From positions 1-21,969 of the forward strand of contig JBJMGI010000098.1 of the NCBI GenBank assembly GCA_045807945.1: a stretch of 21,969 nucleotides of DNA. Reading direction: 5' to 3'. The DNA comes from CAVQGF01 sp045807945 (GTDB lineage Bacteria > Acidobacteriota > Terriglobia > Terriglobales > Acidobacteriaceae). Positions 14,710 to 21,969 of the stretch are shown here, one piece after another (position 1 is the stretch's first letter; each line of letters opens with the position of its first letter). The position numbers and the translations under genes are program-made. A model generated the notes under the pieces. The model saw nothing but the letters and a program-made list of their open reading frames with translations. It was not told the origin of the DNA and did not search any database.

Positions 14710-16533
14710 TTATTGCAGCCCCACTTGTGTGAGTTTCACTGCATTCTTGGTCGTACCTTGCGTGCTGAAGTACACACTCGATGCCTGTGCTGACGTACTC
14801 ACATTATCCACTACGATGCCGCTCGTGCCACCAGATTCTGATACTGAAGCTAACGAAGCTCCCGGGAAGGCGCCGCTGATATCAAAACTTAGCACAGAGC
14901 CGGTGGCTGTTTGGAGGCCCGTGAATAGCAGATCGTGTTGCGCCCCCGCCACCCCCGAGTTCACATCAACATTCGGGTTGAAGAACTCCGTCATTGGTGC
15001 GCACTGCACACCGTTCGCGTTTAGGAGCTGCAGCGGGCCTGCACTGGCGCTGGAGTTCATCGCGGGGTAGGCGGTATTGAATCCGATTCGCCAGAGTGCT
15101 GGTTTCGTGTTGGCGGTGTTGGTGCCGCAAACATACAAGAATCCCGTGCTGGGAGTTGCTCCGAAGTAGTTGTTGTCGAAGGCTGCCATATGTATATCAA
15201 CAGGAACCCCTGCCGAGCCGATCCCTTTACTCCCTTGACCCACGCCCACTCTCACGGTGCTAGCCAAGGAGGTGCTCGCCTGGACCACGGTGGCGCTGCT
15301 TCCGGTCACCCCATCGTTGCCGGCAAAGGCAAAGACTTTGGAATTACCGCTATCTAAGATCACCCCATCAACCACACCGAACTTCGCGTCGGTGGTAGCG
15401 CACGGGACCGGAGTGCCCACCCGGTTCGGCGGATTGGTGACCGTACATCCGGCGCCGCCGATCATGATCGGACCGGCTGCTACGGCGCTACCGTCGCTTT
15501 TGATCGCCCACAACTCGCCCAGTGAATCTCCTATGAATACGCGGTTGGTGGAAGAGTCGAATACCGGCGCAGTCAACGTCACCGCACTTCCCGTTCCGGC
15601 GACAGGCAGCGTAAAGCTCCAGTCGATAGTGGGGTTGGCATTCAAGGCGCAGTTGAAGACGCAACTGATCCGGCGAAGCACACCGTTATCGTCTCCCACG
15701 TAGGCTTTATCGCTCGCATAGTCGATCCAGGGCGATGAGATGGTATCGCTGGCGCTGTTCGAGAAAGTCACGGAAGTAAGGCACGAACTGCCGACGGTGC
15801 AGCTGCCGACCGTGGTCGGAGCAACCGTGTTCGTGATAGCGGGTCCACCTTCACCGGTTTTCCAGGTGAGCACATGAAAGATCGCGCTCGTTGCGGTACT
15901 TTCTACGAACGCCACCTTGGTGCCGTCGAGCGAGAGCGACGGAGAGGTCAATACCGCGCCCCCTGCGGAAGTGGTCGTGTTGTAGGCCCACATCACCGAA
16001 GGATTTGCTTGGGGCGCCAGCGCGGTGGGGCAGATTCCGGTAGGACCAGGTCCACTGTAGAGATTGTTCAAGGCCAACAGGTTGGGCTGGCCCAAGGTTC
16101 CGCTGGTTGTTCCAGCCACATTGAGGCCGAACACCACAAAATCGTTTGTGCAGCTAGGGGTGGCATTTACGTCGAACGTGAACTTTGCAGGCGACATGTT
16201 GGGAGCAACGATCCCTGTGCCGAGTGAGAAGCTCCAATCGACTTGCGCGCGTCGCTTCGGACCGTGGTTCGCAGGAACGTGGGCCGCCCCCGAAAGAGCC
16301 ACTGGAGAGACTGTGCGCTGGTTGCGCTGAAGCAGGTTGTACATCATGCGGGGCTCACCCTCTGCGAGCGCTAGGTTTTGGTCGGAGATGGCGTCCGAGT
16401 GCAGAACGTGCGCGTAGCTCCAGTCCATCGGCAGACCGACGTTGCGAGCTGGTGTGTTCCCCTGCGCTGCCGCTAGCACAGAGCAGAAACCAGCTACGAC
16501 AACCAACCCGGTTTGACGGATCCGTCTTTTCAT
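14710..16533 (-). CDS. secreted beta-propeller protein, paralog B of tandem pair
   Basis: A 607-residue exported protein. The signal peptide ends LAAA before Q24. Near the mature N terminus is GLPMDWSYAHV (33-43), then VDWSF (98-102), APNMSPAK (110-117) and CTNDF (128-132). All these recur in the neighbouring paralog, with the same order. Blade-like repeats follow: LTSPSLSLDGTKVAFVES, SPWIDYASDKAYVGDDNGVL and APVFDSSTNRVFIGDSLGEL, as in TolB/PQQ-type propellers. Cys pairs (SCTVGSSC, SCVFNC) suggest disulfides. No enzyme motif is seen. It is encoded between the maturation enzymes and the short peptide, with 16-bp and 11-bp gaps, so it is most likely a partner, receptor or target of the same system. 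The start is ATG at 16533, with AAAGGGA 11 bases upstream. Confidence 0.75.
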   Translation of the reverse strand: MKRRIRQTGLVVVAGFCSVLAAAQGNTPARNVGLPMDWSYAHVLHSDAISDQNLALAEGEPRMMYNLLQRNQRTVSPVALSGAAHVPANHGPKRRAQVDWSFSLGTGIVAPNMSPAKFTFDVNATPSCTNDFVVFGLNVAGTTSGTLGQPNLLALNNLYSGPGPTGICPTALAPQANPSVMWAYNTTTSAGGAVLTSPSLSLDGTKVAFVESTATSAIFHVLTWKTGEGGPAITNTVAPTTVGSCTVGSSCLTSVTFSNSASDTISSPWIDYASDKAYVGDDNGVLRRISCVFNCALNANPTIDWSFTLPVAGTGSAVTLTAPVFDSSTNRVFIGDSLGELWAIKSDGSAVAAGPIMIGGAGCTVTNPPNRVGTPVPCATTDAKFGVVDGVILDSGNSKVFAFAGNDGVTGSSATVVQASTSLASTVRVGVGQGSKGIGSAGVPVDIHMAAFDNNYFGATPSTGFLYVCGTNTANTKPALWRIGFNTAYPAMNSSASAGPLQLLNANGVQCAPMTEFFNPNVDVNSGVAGAQHDLLFTGLQTATGSVLSFDISGAFPGASLASVSESGGTSGIVVDNVSTSAQASSVYFSTQGTTKNAVKLTQVGLQ

Positions 16534-16549
16534 CTCTAAGCCAATCCCT

Positions 16550-18331
16550 TTAGTTCAGATTTGCCTGCGTCAATTTGATGGCGCAGAATCCGTTGACCGC
16601 CGTTACGCCGGTCCCGGTGGCGCAGCCCGCACTCGTTGCCTGATTGCCGAAGTAAATGCTGGAGGCTTGGGGGAAACTGGTTGTATTCGCCACGTTGTCC
16701 ACCACGATCGCGCTTGTTCCAGATAATTCGGGTGTCGAACCTAAGGGTGAAGGCCCGCCGGCGATGCTGTATGAGAACAAACATCCACCCGCCGGACTTC
16801 CCGACCCGCATTTTCCTGCGGGAACCGAAGACTGGCTGAAAAATACCCTGTCCGTCCCGTTCAACAACTCGGTGTAAGGCGAGCATCCGATCCCAGGGTT
16901 TCCAGGAATGTTGTTCTTGCTCTGGCTACTGGCGGCGGTGTTGACGACCGGAGGATTCGCCACCGAAAGATTGCCGGCTGCTTTCGTGAAACTAAACACG
17001 TAGAACGCCGCCTGCCCGCTGCCGCCGTTTGTCGCGCACGCGTCCAGTGTTCCGACGACGGCTGCGTTGCCGATGTTGTTGCCGTAATAGGCATCGTCAA
17101 ACGAAGGAGCCAGAAGGTCGAAGGAAGCCGATCCAAAAGAAAGTACTGCCAGGCTTGTGAGCGCATTGCTTGCTTGCGTCATGTGTCCATTGTTCGAGGC
17201 GTCTTTGCCTGACACAGCGACGACTGTTCCAAAGGTTCCATCGAGCAAGACGGCGTCGATGACGCCGCCGGATGCTCCGCCTGCACCTACGACAAGGTTT
17301 TTGATCGCGGCTGCGCAGCCCACCCCCGGACAGCTGGCAAGCGGGACCATGTAGAGCTTGCCGTCCGATGAACCGACGAAAATTTTGTTGTTTGTGCTAT
17401 CCAGCACCGGGGGCGCTAACGTCGTTGCTGCCGAGACCGTGATTGGCCAGCCAGTAGCCAGCGCCGGCGAGGAGGCCCCGCAGAAAAACACGCAAGTCGT
17501 CTTATAAAGAAGGCCTGCATCGTCACCGAAGTACGCTATGTCGTTCGCATAATCTATCCACAGCGAAGAGCGCGTGTTGCTCGCGGTGGCGGAATACGTT
17601 AAGGAACTCATGGTGGCGTTGTTTATGATCCCGAGATTGTCGGGCTGCACGGCCGTATAGGTGTTCGTAAGTATGGTGAACGCTCCATTGCTGCCGGTTG
17701 TTCCAATCTTTAGAACGTGGAAGACCGCGCTGCTGGCGGCGCTCTCGATGAATGCTATCTTCGTGCCGTCGAACGATAACGCGGGCGAGGTGAGCACGCG
17801 CCCACCCGCCACCGTAGTTACGTTATATGCAAAGCGGACAGATGGGCCGGTTCCCGCACAGAATCCTGTTCCTCCCGGCTCGCTATAAAGATTCTTTAAT
17901 CCCACCAGGTTCGGCTGCGTACCGCTGCCGGCTACATCGAGTCCGAACGTCACGAAGTCGTTGGTGCAGTCGGGATTCGAGCTGATGTTGAAGCTGTATT
18001 TCGCCGGGGACATGTTGGGGGCCACTTTCCCTGCGCCTAGAGTGAAATTCCAATCCACTCGCGAACGGGTTTTGGGCGCTGACCGAAACGTCTTGACTTG
18101 CGCTGCGGCTTGCCGGCTGCGCTGGCGAAAGATCCAGTTGTAGAGAGCGCGAGGTTCATGGCGCGCTTCCTGCTCAAAGTCCGCCGTATTAGGCGCGCTG
18201 GTGTGAGTAACGTGCCGGTTGCTCCAGTCCACCGGCAAACCGATGTGGGCCTCGCTTGCGTCCTGCGCACTTGCAGAAACCGTAGCGAGTAGCAGGGCTA
18301 CCAACATCGTCAGCATGCAACGTTTTCCCAT
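16550..18331 (-). CDS. secreted beta-propeller protein, paralog A of tandem pair
   Basis: A 593-residue exported protein with a signal peptide ending SASA before Q23. Shared blocks with the downstream paralog are GLPVDWSNRHV (31-41), VDWNF (92-96), APNMSPAK (104-111), CTNDF (122-126), LTSPALSFDGTKIAFIES, LWIDYANDIAYFGDDAGLL and PPVLDSTNNKIFVGSSDGKL. The last three are propeller blades. The C-terminal part contains CFVFSF-like and GCSPYTELLNGTDRVFF segments and ends with a Cys-containing tail (SAGCATGTGV, GFCAIKLTQANLN). The two proteins end alike (AIKLTQANLN and AVKLTQVGLQ), so the whole length was duplicated. Function is not known to me. It starts 15 bases after the radical SAM gene stop, and the next gene starts 16 bases after its own stop. 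Confidence 0.75.
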   Translation of the reverse strand: MGKRCMLTMLVALLLATVSASAQDASEAHIGLPVDWSNRHVTHTSAPNTADFEQEARHEPRALYNWIFRQRSRQAAAQVKTFRSAPKTRSRVDWNFTLGAGKVAPNMSPAKYSFNISSNPDCTNDFVTFGLDVAGSGTQPNLVGLKNLYSEPGGTGFCAGTGPSVRFAYNVTTVAGGRVLTSPALSFDGTKIAFIESAASSAVFHVLKIGTTGSNGAFTILTNTYTAVQPDNLGIINNATMSSLTYSATASNTRSSLWIDYANDIAYFGDDAGLLYKTTCVFFCGASSPALATGWPITVSAATTLAPPVLDSTNNKIFVGSSDGKLYMVPLASCPGVGCAAAIKNLVVGAGGASGGVIDAVLLDGTFGTVVAVSGKDASNNGHMTQASNALTSLAVLSFGSASFDLLAPSFDDAYYGNNIGNAAVVGTLDACATNGGSGQAAFYVFSFTKAAGNLSVANPPVVNTAASSQSKNNIPGNPGIGCSPYTELLNGTDRVFFSQSSVPAGKCGSGSPAGGCLFSYSIAGGPSPLGSTPELSGTSAIVVDNVANTTSFPQASSIYFGNQATSAGCATGTGVTAVNGFCAIKLTQANLN

Positions 18332-18346
18332 GTAAGTTTCACCCGC

Positions 18347-19429
18347 TTACAGCGCGATTTGTACCAGCGCTGGAGCATTTTCAAATTTTTTGATCATGTT
18401 CGCCGACCAGATCCCTGTTCGCGCGAACGACTTCTCGCAGTCTGCTGAAGACGGGCCGCGCATGTTGCCTTCCATGTACGCGAGGCCGGGGCAGCGCGTG
18501 CAGCCGCCCACATGTCCACAACCGGAACACGTCGAAAGGTCTTTCAGCCGGATGGAGCGGACTTCGTTCATCTGCGGCGAGTCGTTCCAAATAGCCAGAA
18601 ATTTTTCGCGGCGAAGGTTGCCGGTCGGCAAAGGGAACTGCACGCATGGGAACACATCCGCATACGGCGAGATGTAGCAGGCGGTGTGGCCGGCGCTGCA
18701 CGGGGTGCTCTCCAAATCGTCCTGCTTCGCCGGCTCGAAGGGGACGCAATACTCGTCGGCTTCGCCGCCCACCAGTTCCGGCGTGTGCATCAGCTTCTGC
18801 AGCTCGTGCGTCGGGATGCGCAGTTTCAGCAGCGACATGTCGCCGTCAATGTGGGGAGTGATCGTGGGATCTACCGTGTAAAGGCAGTCGAGTTCCTTCG
18901 CGAGCTCGCGGACGCCGTCCTGGTCCGCCAGATTACTGGTCATCATTACGTTCGCAATGGTGAGCTTGAGGCCTTGCGCGCGCAGGAATCGGACAGCTTT
19001 CTTGGTCCGCTCCAGCGAGCCTTTCACTTTCGTGATCGCGTCGTGAACTTCCGGACGATGCGAGTACACGCTGATCTGCACGTTCTCTACGCCGAGCTCC
19101 TGCAGTCGCTGAGCTTCCTTCTCGCCGATCAGCAACCCGTTCGTCTTTACCTTCACGTTGAACATCAGCGAGCGGGCGTGAGCGACGATGTCGAAGAAAT
19201 CTTTGCGCATCAGCGGCTCGCCGCCGCTCAGGGTCAGAAAGAAGACGCCTGCTTCCGCGAGCTGCTCGAGGATGCCTTTGATCTCCGCGGTGTTCATCTC
19301 GCCGCGGTCATCGTGGTCCAGATAGCAATGCACGCAGCGCTCGTTGCAGCGGTAGGTCAAATCCATGTGCACGCCGATGGGGACGCCCAGATCAAGAGCA
19401 CGCTGGTTGATGTGCGCCATCACGCTCAT
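18347..19429 (-). CDS. radical SAM/SPASM peptide-modifying enzyme
   Basis: A 360-residue radical SAM enzyme. CNERCVHC holds the [4Fe-4S] cluster cysteines 28, 32 and 35; LSGGEPL (68-74) contacts S-adenosylmethionine; KTNGLL (95-100) and VQISVYS (117-123) are further barrel strands. The C-terminal SPASM region has cysteines 244, 251, 262, 301, 304, 310, 313 and 331, enough for two auxiliary clusters, with CX2CX5CX2C spacing at 301-313. SPASM enzymes of this shape, such as PqqE, install carbon-carbon or thioether links in peptides. The ATG at 19429 overlaps the stop of the PqqD-like gene by four bases (ATGA), so the two are translated together. The likely substrate is the 57-residue peptide two genes beyond the propeller pair; the bond formed is unknown. 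Confidence 0.93.
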   Translation of the reverse strand: MSVMAHINQRALDLGVPIGVHMDLTYRCNERCVHCYLDHDDRGEMNTAEIKGILEQLAEAGVFFLTLSGGEPLMRKDFFDIVAHARSLMFNVKVKTNGLLIGEKEAQRLQELGVENVQISVYSHRPEVHDAITKVKGSLERTKKAVRFLRAQGLKLTIANVMMTSNLADQDGVRELAKELDCLYTVDPTITPHIDGDMSLLKLRIPTHELQKLMHTPELVGGEADEYCVPFEPAKQDDLESTPCSAGHTACYISPYADVFPCVQFPLPTGNLRREKFLAIWNDSPQMNEVRSIRLKDLSTCSGCGHVGGCTRCPGLAYMEGNMRGPSSADCEKSFARTGIWSANMIKKFENAPALVQIAL

Positions 19430-19728
19430 CGTGCGCCACCAATCTCGATAGGCTGATCCGACACGAGCAGGATGCCGTGCGTCGAAAGCTGCGAGACGAA
19501 TTCTTCTGCATCGCGCATAGCTTCGCTCGCGCTGATCTCGAACTGCTCGCAGACTTGATCGGTGACGATCGTCTCGAGAGGCGTGCGACCGTCGGCCGCC
19601 TGCCAGATGGCTGCGGCAACTTCGTTGAGCGTGTAGAGGCTCGAGTCCACGGCGGACATCACGATCATCTCGTCGCCCAGCTTGCGGGCGGCGATCTTTG
19701 GACTGCGCGCGATATAGCGTGCGTTCAT
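19426..19728 (-). CDS. PqqD-family peptide chaperone (RRE)
   Basis: A 100-residue PqqD-like protein, the usual length of a stand-alone RiPP recognition element. The winged-helix fold is visible in MNARYIARSPKIAARKLGDE, then the strand pair MIVMSAVDSSLYTLNEVAAA with AIWQAADGRTPLETIV, and the helix-strand end AEEFVSQLSTHGILL. Such proteins bind the leader of a precursor peptide and deliver it to a radical SAM enzyme. The ATG at 19728 overlaps the kinase gene stop by four bases (ATGA), and its own stop overlaps the radical SAM start the same way. An in-frame extension to 19824 is rejected because it is entirely within the kinase gene and is not PqqD-like. The YxxPxF motif of the short peptide is the natural candidate ligand. 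Confidence 0.9.
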   Translation of the reverse strand: MNARYIARSPKIAARKLGDEMIVMSAVDSSLYTLNEVAAAIWQAADGRTPLETIVTDQVCEQFEISASEAMRDAEEFVSQLSTHGILLVSDQPIEIGGAR

Positions 19729-20546
19729 GCTATGGCCTCGCGTTTCGCGCCGATCATTTGCCAGGCTTCGCTGCTGCGCGTGAAAATCATTCTGTACATA
19801 GGAATTTTCGCGGCGAACTCGCACGCCGATTGGAAAACGGATGGCACGGTCGCTTCGTCTTGCGCGAAGAAAAGAATGTTGCGCATTAATGTGCGGATCG
19901 CTTCGGCTTCATTCATTGGCTCGAGGCGATTCTCCGGACCTTGCACTAATAGGTAGACCGCGGCGAGCGGCGCTGAAGTGTTCTCGCCTGCCTTCGCGAG
20001 CTCTCCAGCGAACGGTGTGCCGTAGGCGGTGTATCCGTTCGCGGACTTGCGCACGTAAGAAACTTCATCGGTGAGTAAAGTCACGTCTTTTGGAGCCAGT
20101 CGCGACAGAGTAGTTTTGCCCGCGCCGGAGCGTCCGGTAAAGATGTGCGCTTCGGCATCGCGTACCGCGCTGGCCGCGTGCAGAAGGAAGCCGCCTTCAC
20201 GCGCCAGCAAGAGCGTATGCACGATGCGCAGCACGGAATCGGTCGCGTACGGGTTCGCCGACTGCCGCACTCGCCCAGTCCCGGCCTGCGGGTCCCATTG
20301 CGCAAAAAAGTCTCCGCGACGGAATTCCCAGTCGGAGCCGGAGCGCGTTACGGAGACATCGGCGTCAGGGTCGGCGCTCGAAGCGTCACTGAGTTCGATA
20401 TCGAACTGAAATTGCGGCCGATCGGGGGTGGAAATGAAGTCTGAATAGCGTTCAGTGAGGAGCCTGTGGAAAGCAGAGTCACGGGTGCGCAACAGGATGG
20501 GCATGCCACCCACGGTCACCCCGAGTTCGAGACTGCCTGTCTGCAA
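19725..20546 (-). CDS. HprK-like (HPr kinase-related) kinase
   Basis: A 273-residue protein related to the catalytic domain of HPr kinase. It has LLHAASAV (121-128), the P-loop GRSGAGKTT (138-146) and LLTDEVSYV (157-165) with the acidic pair Asp160-Glu161. It lacks the N-terminal domain of true HPr kinase/phosphorylase, and no HPr gene is nearby. HprK-like proteins occur beside PqqD-type proteins in several peptide-modification loci, and in some lasso peptide clusters (paeninodin type) phosphorylate a C-terminal serine of the precursor. The 57-residue peptide here also ends in serine. The TTG at 20546 has AGGGGA five bases upstream and is preferred; other TTGs at 20561 and 20594 are in frame. 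This is the first gene of the operon. Confidence 0.85.
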   Translation of the reverse strand: MQTGSLELGVTVGGMPILLRTRDSAFHRLLTERYSDFISTPDRPQFQFDIELSDASSADPDADVSVTRSGSDWEFRRGDFFAQWDPQAGTGRVRQSANPYATDSVLRIVHTLLLAREGGFLLHAASAVRDAEAHIFTGRSGAGKTTLSRLAPKDVTLLTDEVSYVRKSANGYTAYGTPFAGELAKAGENTSAPLAAVYLLVQGPENRLEPMNEAEAIRTLMRNILFFAQDEATVPSVFQSACEFAAKIPMYRMIFTRSSEAWQMIGAKREAIA

Positions 20547-20863
20547 ACTGTTCCCCTGCAAGCACCTAGGCGCACTCGAGCTGCGCGTGCCCAATTCGGA
20601 AGCCGGGGGAAAGCATTCCCAAAATTGAATGAGCTGGTGCTCAAAATATAACCTGAGTCTTGGAATTCGCCTACTAATATGTTACGTCCGGACACCCCCC
20701 GCAAGTAACCAAGGTAATGCTCCCTTTGCCAGCCCAAAGCGATACTTTCGGTGCGCTTTCGGGAAGGCGGTTTTTCAATCACGAATCACAAATTGCCAAT
20801 CGCAAATTCGAGTACCCATGAATCTAGAAGGTGGCAGCAAGCCCGTGTTACCTTCGAACCGCC
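20547..20863. other. divergent intergenic region with micro-repeat
   Basis: This 317-base region separates the RiPP-like operon (minus) from the carbonic-anhydrase-like gene (plus), so it should contain both promoters. On the minus strand a TATATT lies at 20645-20650, but no matching -35 was found. At 20776-20812 there is a short reiterated block with AATCACGAATCACAAATTG and AATCGCAAATTCG, another acidobacterial-type micro-repeat. No coding sequence is supported. Confidence 0.5.
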
Positions 20864-21379
20864 ATGCTCCGCCCCTACAAAGGCATTCATCCGAAGATCG
20901 CAGCCGGCTGCTACATCGATCAATCCGCGCAGATCATCGGCGACGTCACCATCGGCGAGAACTCCAGCGTCTGGATGAACGCCGTCGTCCGCGGCGACGT
21001 TTACGCCATCAAGATCGGAAAAAATTCCAGCATCCAGGATTGCTCGGTCCTCCACGGCATGCGCGACAAGTACGGCGTCGTAGTCGGCGATTGGGTCACC
21101 GTCGGCCACTCGGTCACGCTGCACGGATGCATTATCGGCGACCGCTGCCTCATCGGCATGGGCTCGGTCATCCTGAACAACGCGAAGATAGGCGAGGGTT
21201 CGATCGTCGCCGCCGGGACGGTGATCCCCGAGAACACTGTCGTCGAACCTTATTCTTTGTGGATGGGCGTCCCCGGGAAATTCCGCAAGAAGACCGATGA
21301 CGAGAAAACCCAGGCGATGATCCTACAGTACGCGAAGAATTATCTGGATTACACCAAGCAGTACTTGAGTGAGATGTAA
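20864..21379 (+). CDS. gamma-carbonic anhydrase family hexapeptide protein
   Basis: A 171-residue protein of the left-handed beta-helix fold, with repeated hexapeptide rungs (IGDVTIGENSSVW, AIKIGKNSSI, GVVVGDWVTVGHSV, GCIIGDRCLIGMGS). It keeps the zinc ligands of gamma-carbonic anhydrases, His64, His82 and His87, together with Arg43, Asp45, Gln58 and Asp59. The long acidic loop with the proton-shuttle glutamates of the archaeal Cam enzyme is absent, as in the YrdA/PaaY/CaiE-like group, in which activity is variable. The active unit should be a cytoplasmic trimer. The ATG at 20864 matches the usual N terminus (LRPYKGIHPKIA); a GTG at 20831 would add 11 residues of unrelated sequence. No clear Shine-Dalgarno is seen. 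It precedes the signal peptidase gene by 81 bp. Confidence 0.9.
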   Translation: MLRPYKGIHPKIAAGCYIDQSAQIIGDVTIGENSSVWMNAVVRGDVYAIKIGKNSSIQDCSVLHGMRDKYGVVVGDWVTVGHSVTLHGCIIGDRCLIGMGSVILNNAKIGEGSIVAAGTVIPENTVVEPYSLWMGVPGKFRKKTDDEKTQAMILQYAKNYLDYTKQYLSEM

Positions 21380-21460
21380 ACAAACTCTTCCGTAGAAGCG
21401 CAGGTCAACCGGCGGCGTGAGCAGAGTTGAGAATCGCCGCTTAAGCCGCTGAGGTGAGGT

Positions 21461-21969
21461 TTGATATCAAAAAAGAAGAAATTAGCCGCTGGTGTGATTT
21501 CAGCCCTCGTCCCCGGCGCAGGTCAGTTTCTAGTCCGAAGAACTACGGCCGGCATCGTTTGGGCTGCCGCATTTCTCGTCTTTCTTCTTGTGTCCTCTCT
21601 CGCCAGATTCTGGAGCAATTACTACGGTCTTGTCGTTTCAGCGTGGGGAGTGATGATTTTTGCGAGCGTCGCCGCCTTCAACGCTTCCTTTCGTCCTAAA
21701 GGGGAGGTCGGGCCCAGTCGCTTTTGGGTGATTCTGTTTATTGCAGTTGCGTTTGTCCCAACGCAATTGATGCAGGTCGCATGGTGGCTGGGAGGGTACC
21801 GAGTATTTATCGTACCTTCCACGTCGATGCAGCCCACGATTTGGATAGGCGACCGTATCATCGCCGACTCTCACTATTTTCGTACTCGCCACATAAAACA
21901 GGGTGAGATCATCGTCTTCAAGAAGGACGATCTCTCCCTCGTGAAGAGAGTAGAGGCTGTCCCCGGCGA
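21461..21969 (+). CDS. signal peptidase I with extra N-terminal membrane segments (3' end beyond window)
   Basis: The first 169 codons of a type I signal peptidase, which cleaves signal peptides at the periplasmic face of the membrane. The catalytic Ser sits in VPSTSMQPTIWIGDRI and the general-base Lys in LVKRVEAVPG, the last complete segment before the edge. The N terminus is longer than usual: a PGAGQF turn of the type seen in TM2-like small membrane modules, then hydrophobic stretches (TAGIVWAAAFLVFLLVSS, YYGLVVSAWGVMIFASVA, FWVILFIAVAFVP), suggesting three or more membrane helices before the protease domain. The start is TTG at 21461 with GAGG six bases before it, and a stop at 21455-21457 excludes a longer form. 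This Ser/Lys enzyme is distinct from the Ser/His peptidase at 14076. Confidence 0.88.
   Translation, partial: MISKKKKLAAGVISALVPGAGQFLVRRTTAGIVWAAAFLVFLLVSSLARFWSNYYGLVVSAWGVMIFASVAAFNASFRPKGEVGPSRFWVILFIAVAFVPTQLMQVAWWLGGYRVFIVPSTSMQPTIWIGDRIIADSHYFRTRHIKQGEIIVFKKDDLSLVKRVEAVPG

Noticed and set aside
14710..18331. The two propeller genes as a recent exact duplication or assembly artefact
   Set aside because: The proteins share motifs and order but differ widely in sequence and length, indicating an old, maintained duplication.
18512..19456. Long plus-strand open frame of 314 codons
   Set aside because: It is antisense to the radical SAM gene, whose motifs are unambiguous; the frame is Arg/His/Val-rich without domain signatures, as expected for a shadow in GC-rich DNA.
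20645..20650. TATATT as the -10 box of the RiPP-like operon
   Set aside because: No acceptable -35 hexamer lies 16-18 bases upstream, so it is recorded only as a possibility.

Overview
The window looks like a chromosomal segment from a free-living, GC-rich Gram-negative bacterium, most likely an acidobacterium of the Terriglobales/Koribacter type. This is inferred from many secreted beta-propeller, Ig-like and carboxypeptidase-regulatory-like proteins, intergenic micro-repeats of a kind I associate with acidobacterial genomes, frequent TTG/GTG starts, and an ECF sigma/RskA-type anti-sigma pair. No phage, transposase, plasmid or CRISPR signature was seen.

Left part (1-8253, all minus strand): the N-terminal part of a patatin-like phospholipase running off the left edge; a large secreted protein joining a TolB-like propeller to a PHP/CehA-type metallohydrolase, with a genomic repeat inserted in frame in its coding sequence; a CDP-alcohol phosphatidyltransferase; a compound hairpin terminator; a secreted jelly-roll-like protein; a modular secreted GH99/GH71-like glycosidase with PKD and Ig domains; and a membrane CHASE3 protein without a kinase.

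Middle part (8406-14069): a secreted Ig-like protein and a PQQ-like propeller lipoprotein on plus; a secreted carboxypeptidase-regulatory-like protein 16 nt behind a tRNA-Arg(CCG) on minus; the sigma/anti-sigma pair on minus with overlapping stop and start; and a divergent small membrane-type protein preceded by an ECF-like promoter.

Right part (14076-20546, minus): the most interesting region, a compact seven-gene operon. In transcription order it encodes an HprK-like kinase, a PqqD-like peptide chaperone, a radical SAM/SPASM enzyme (these three overlap by ATGA junctions), two tandem paralogous secreted beta-propeller proteins, an easily missed 57-residue peptide at 14525-14698, and an S24/S26-type Ser/His peptidase starting 5 nt after the peptide stops. 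The peptide has a charged leader with a YxxPxF motif, a VFETMALACGK segment, two cysteines and a C-terminal serine. It reads as a RiPP precursor for the adjacent maturation enzymes. Convergent and divergent plus-strand neighbours bound the operon, so it appears complete, with no dedicated ABC exporter. The combination with two large propeller proteins is not one I can assign to a named RiPP class.

Right edge (20864-21969, plus): a gamma-carbonic-anhydrase-like hexapeptide protein, then the N-terminal part of a signal peptidase I with extra membrane segments, cut by the window edge.
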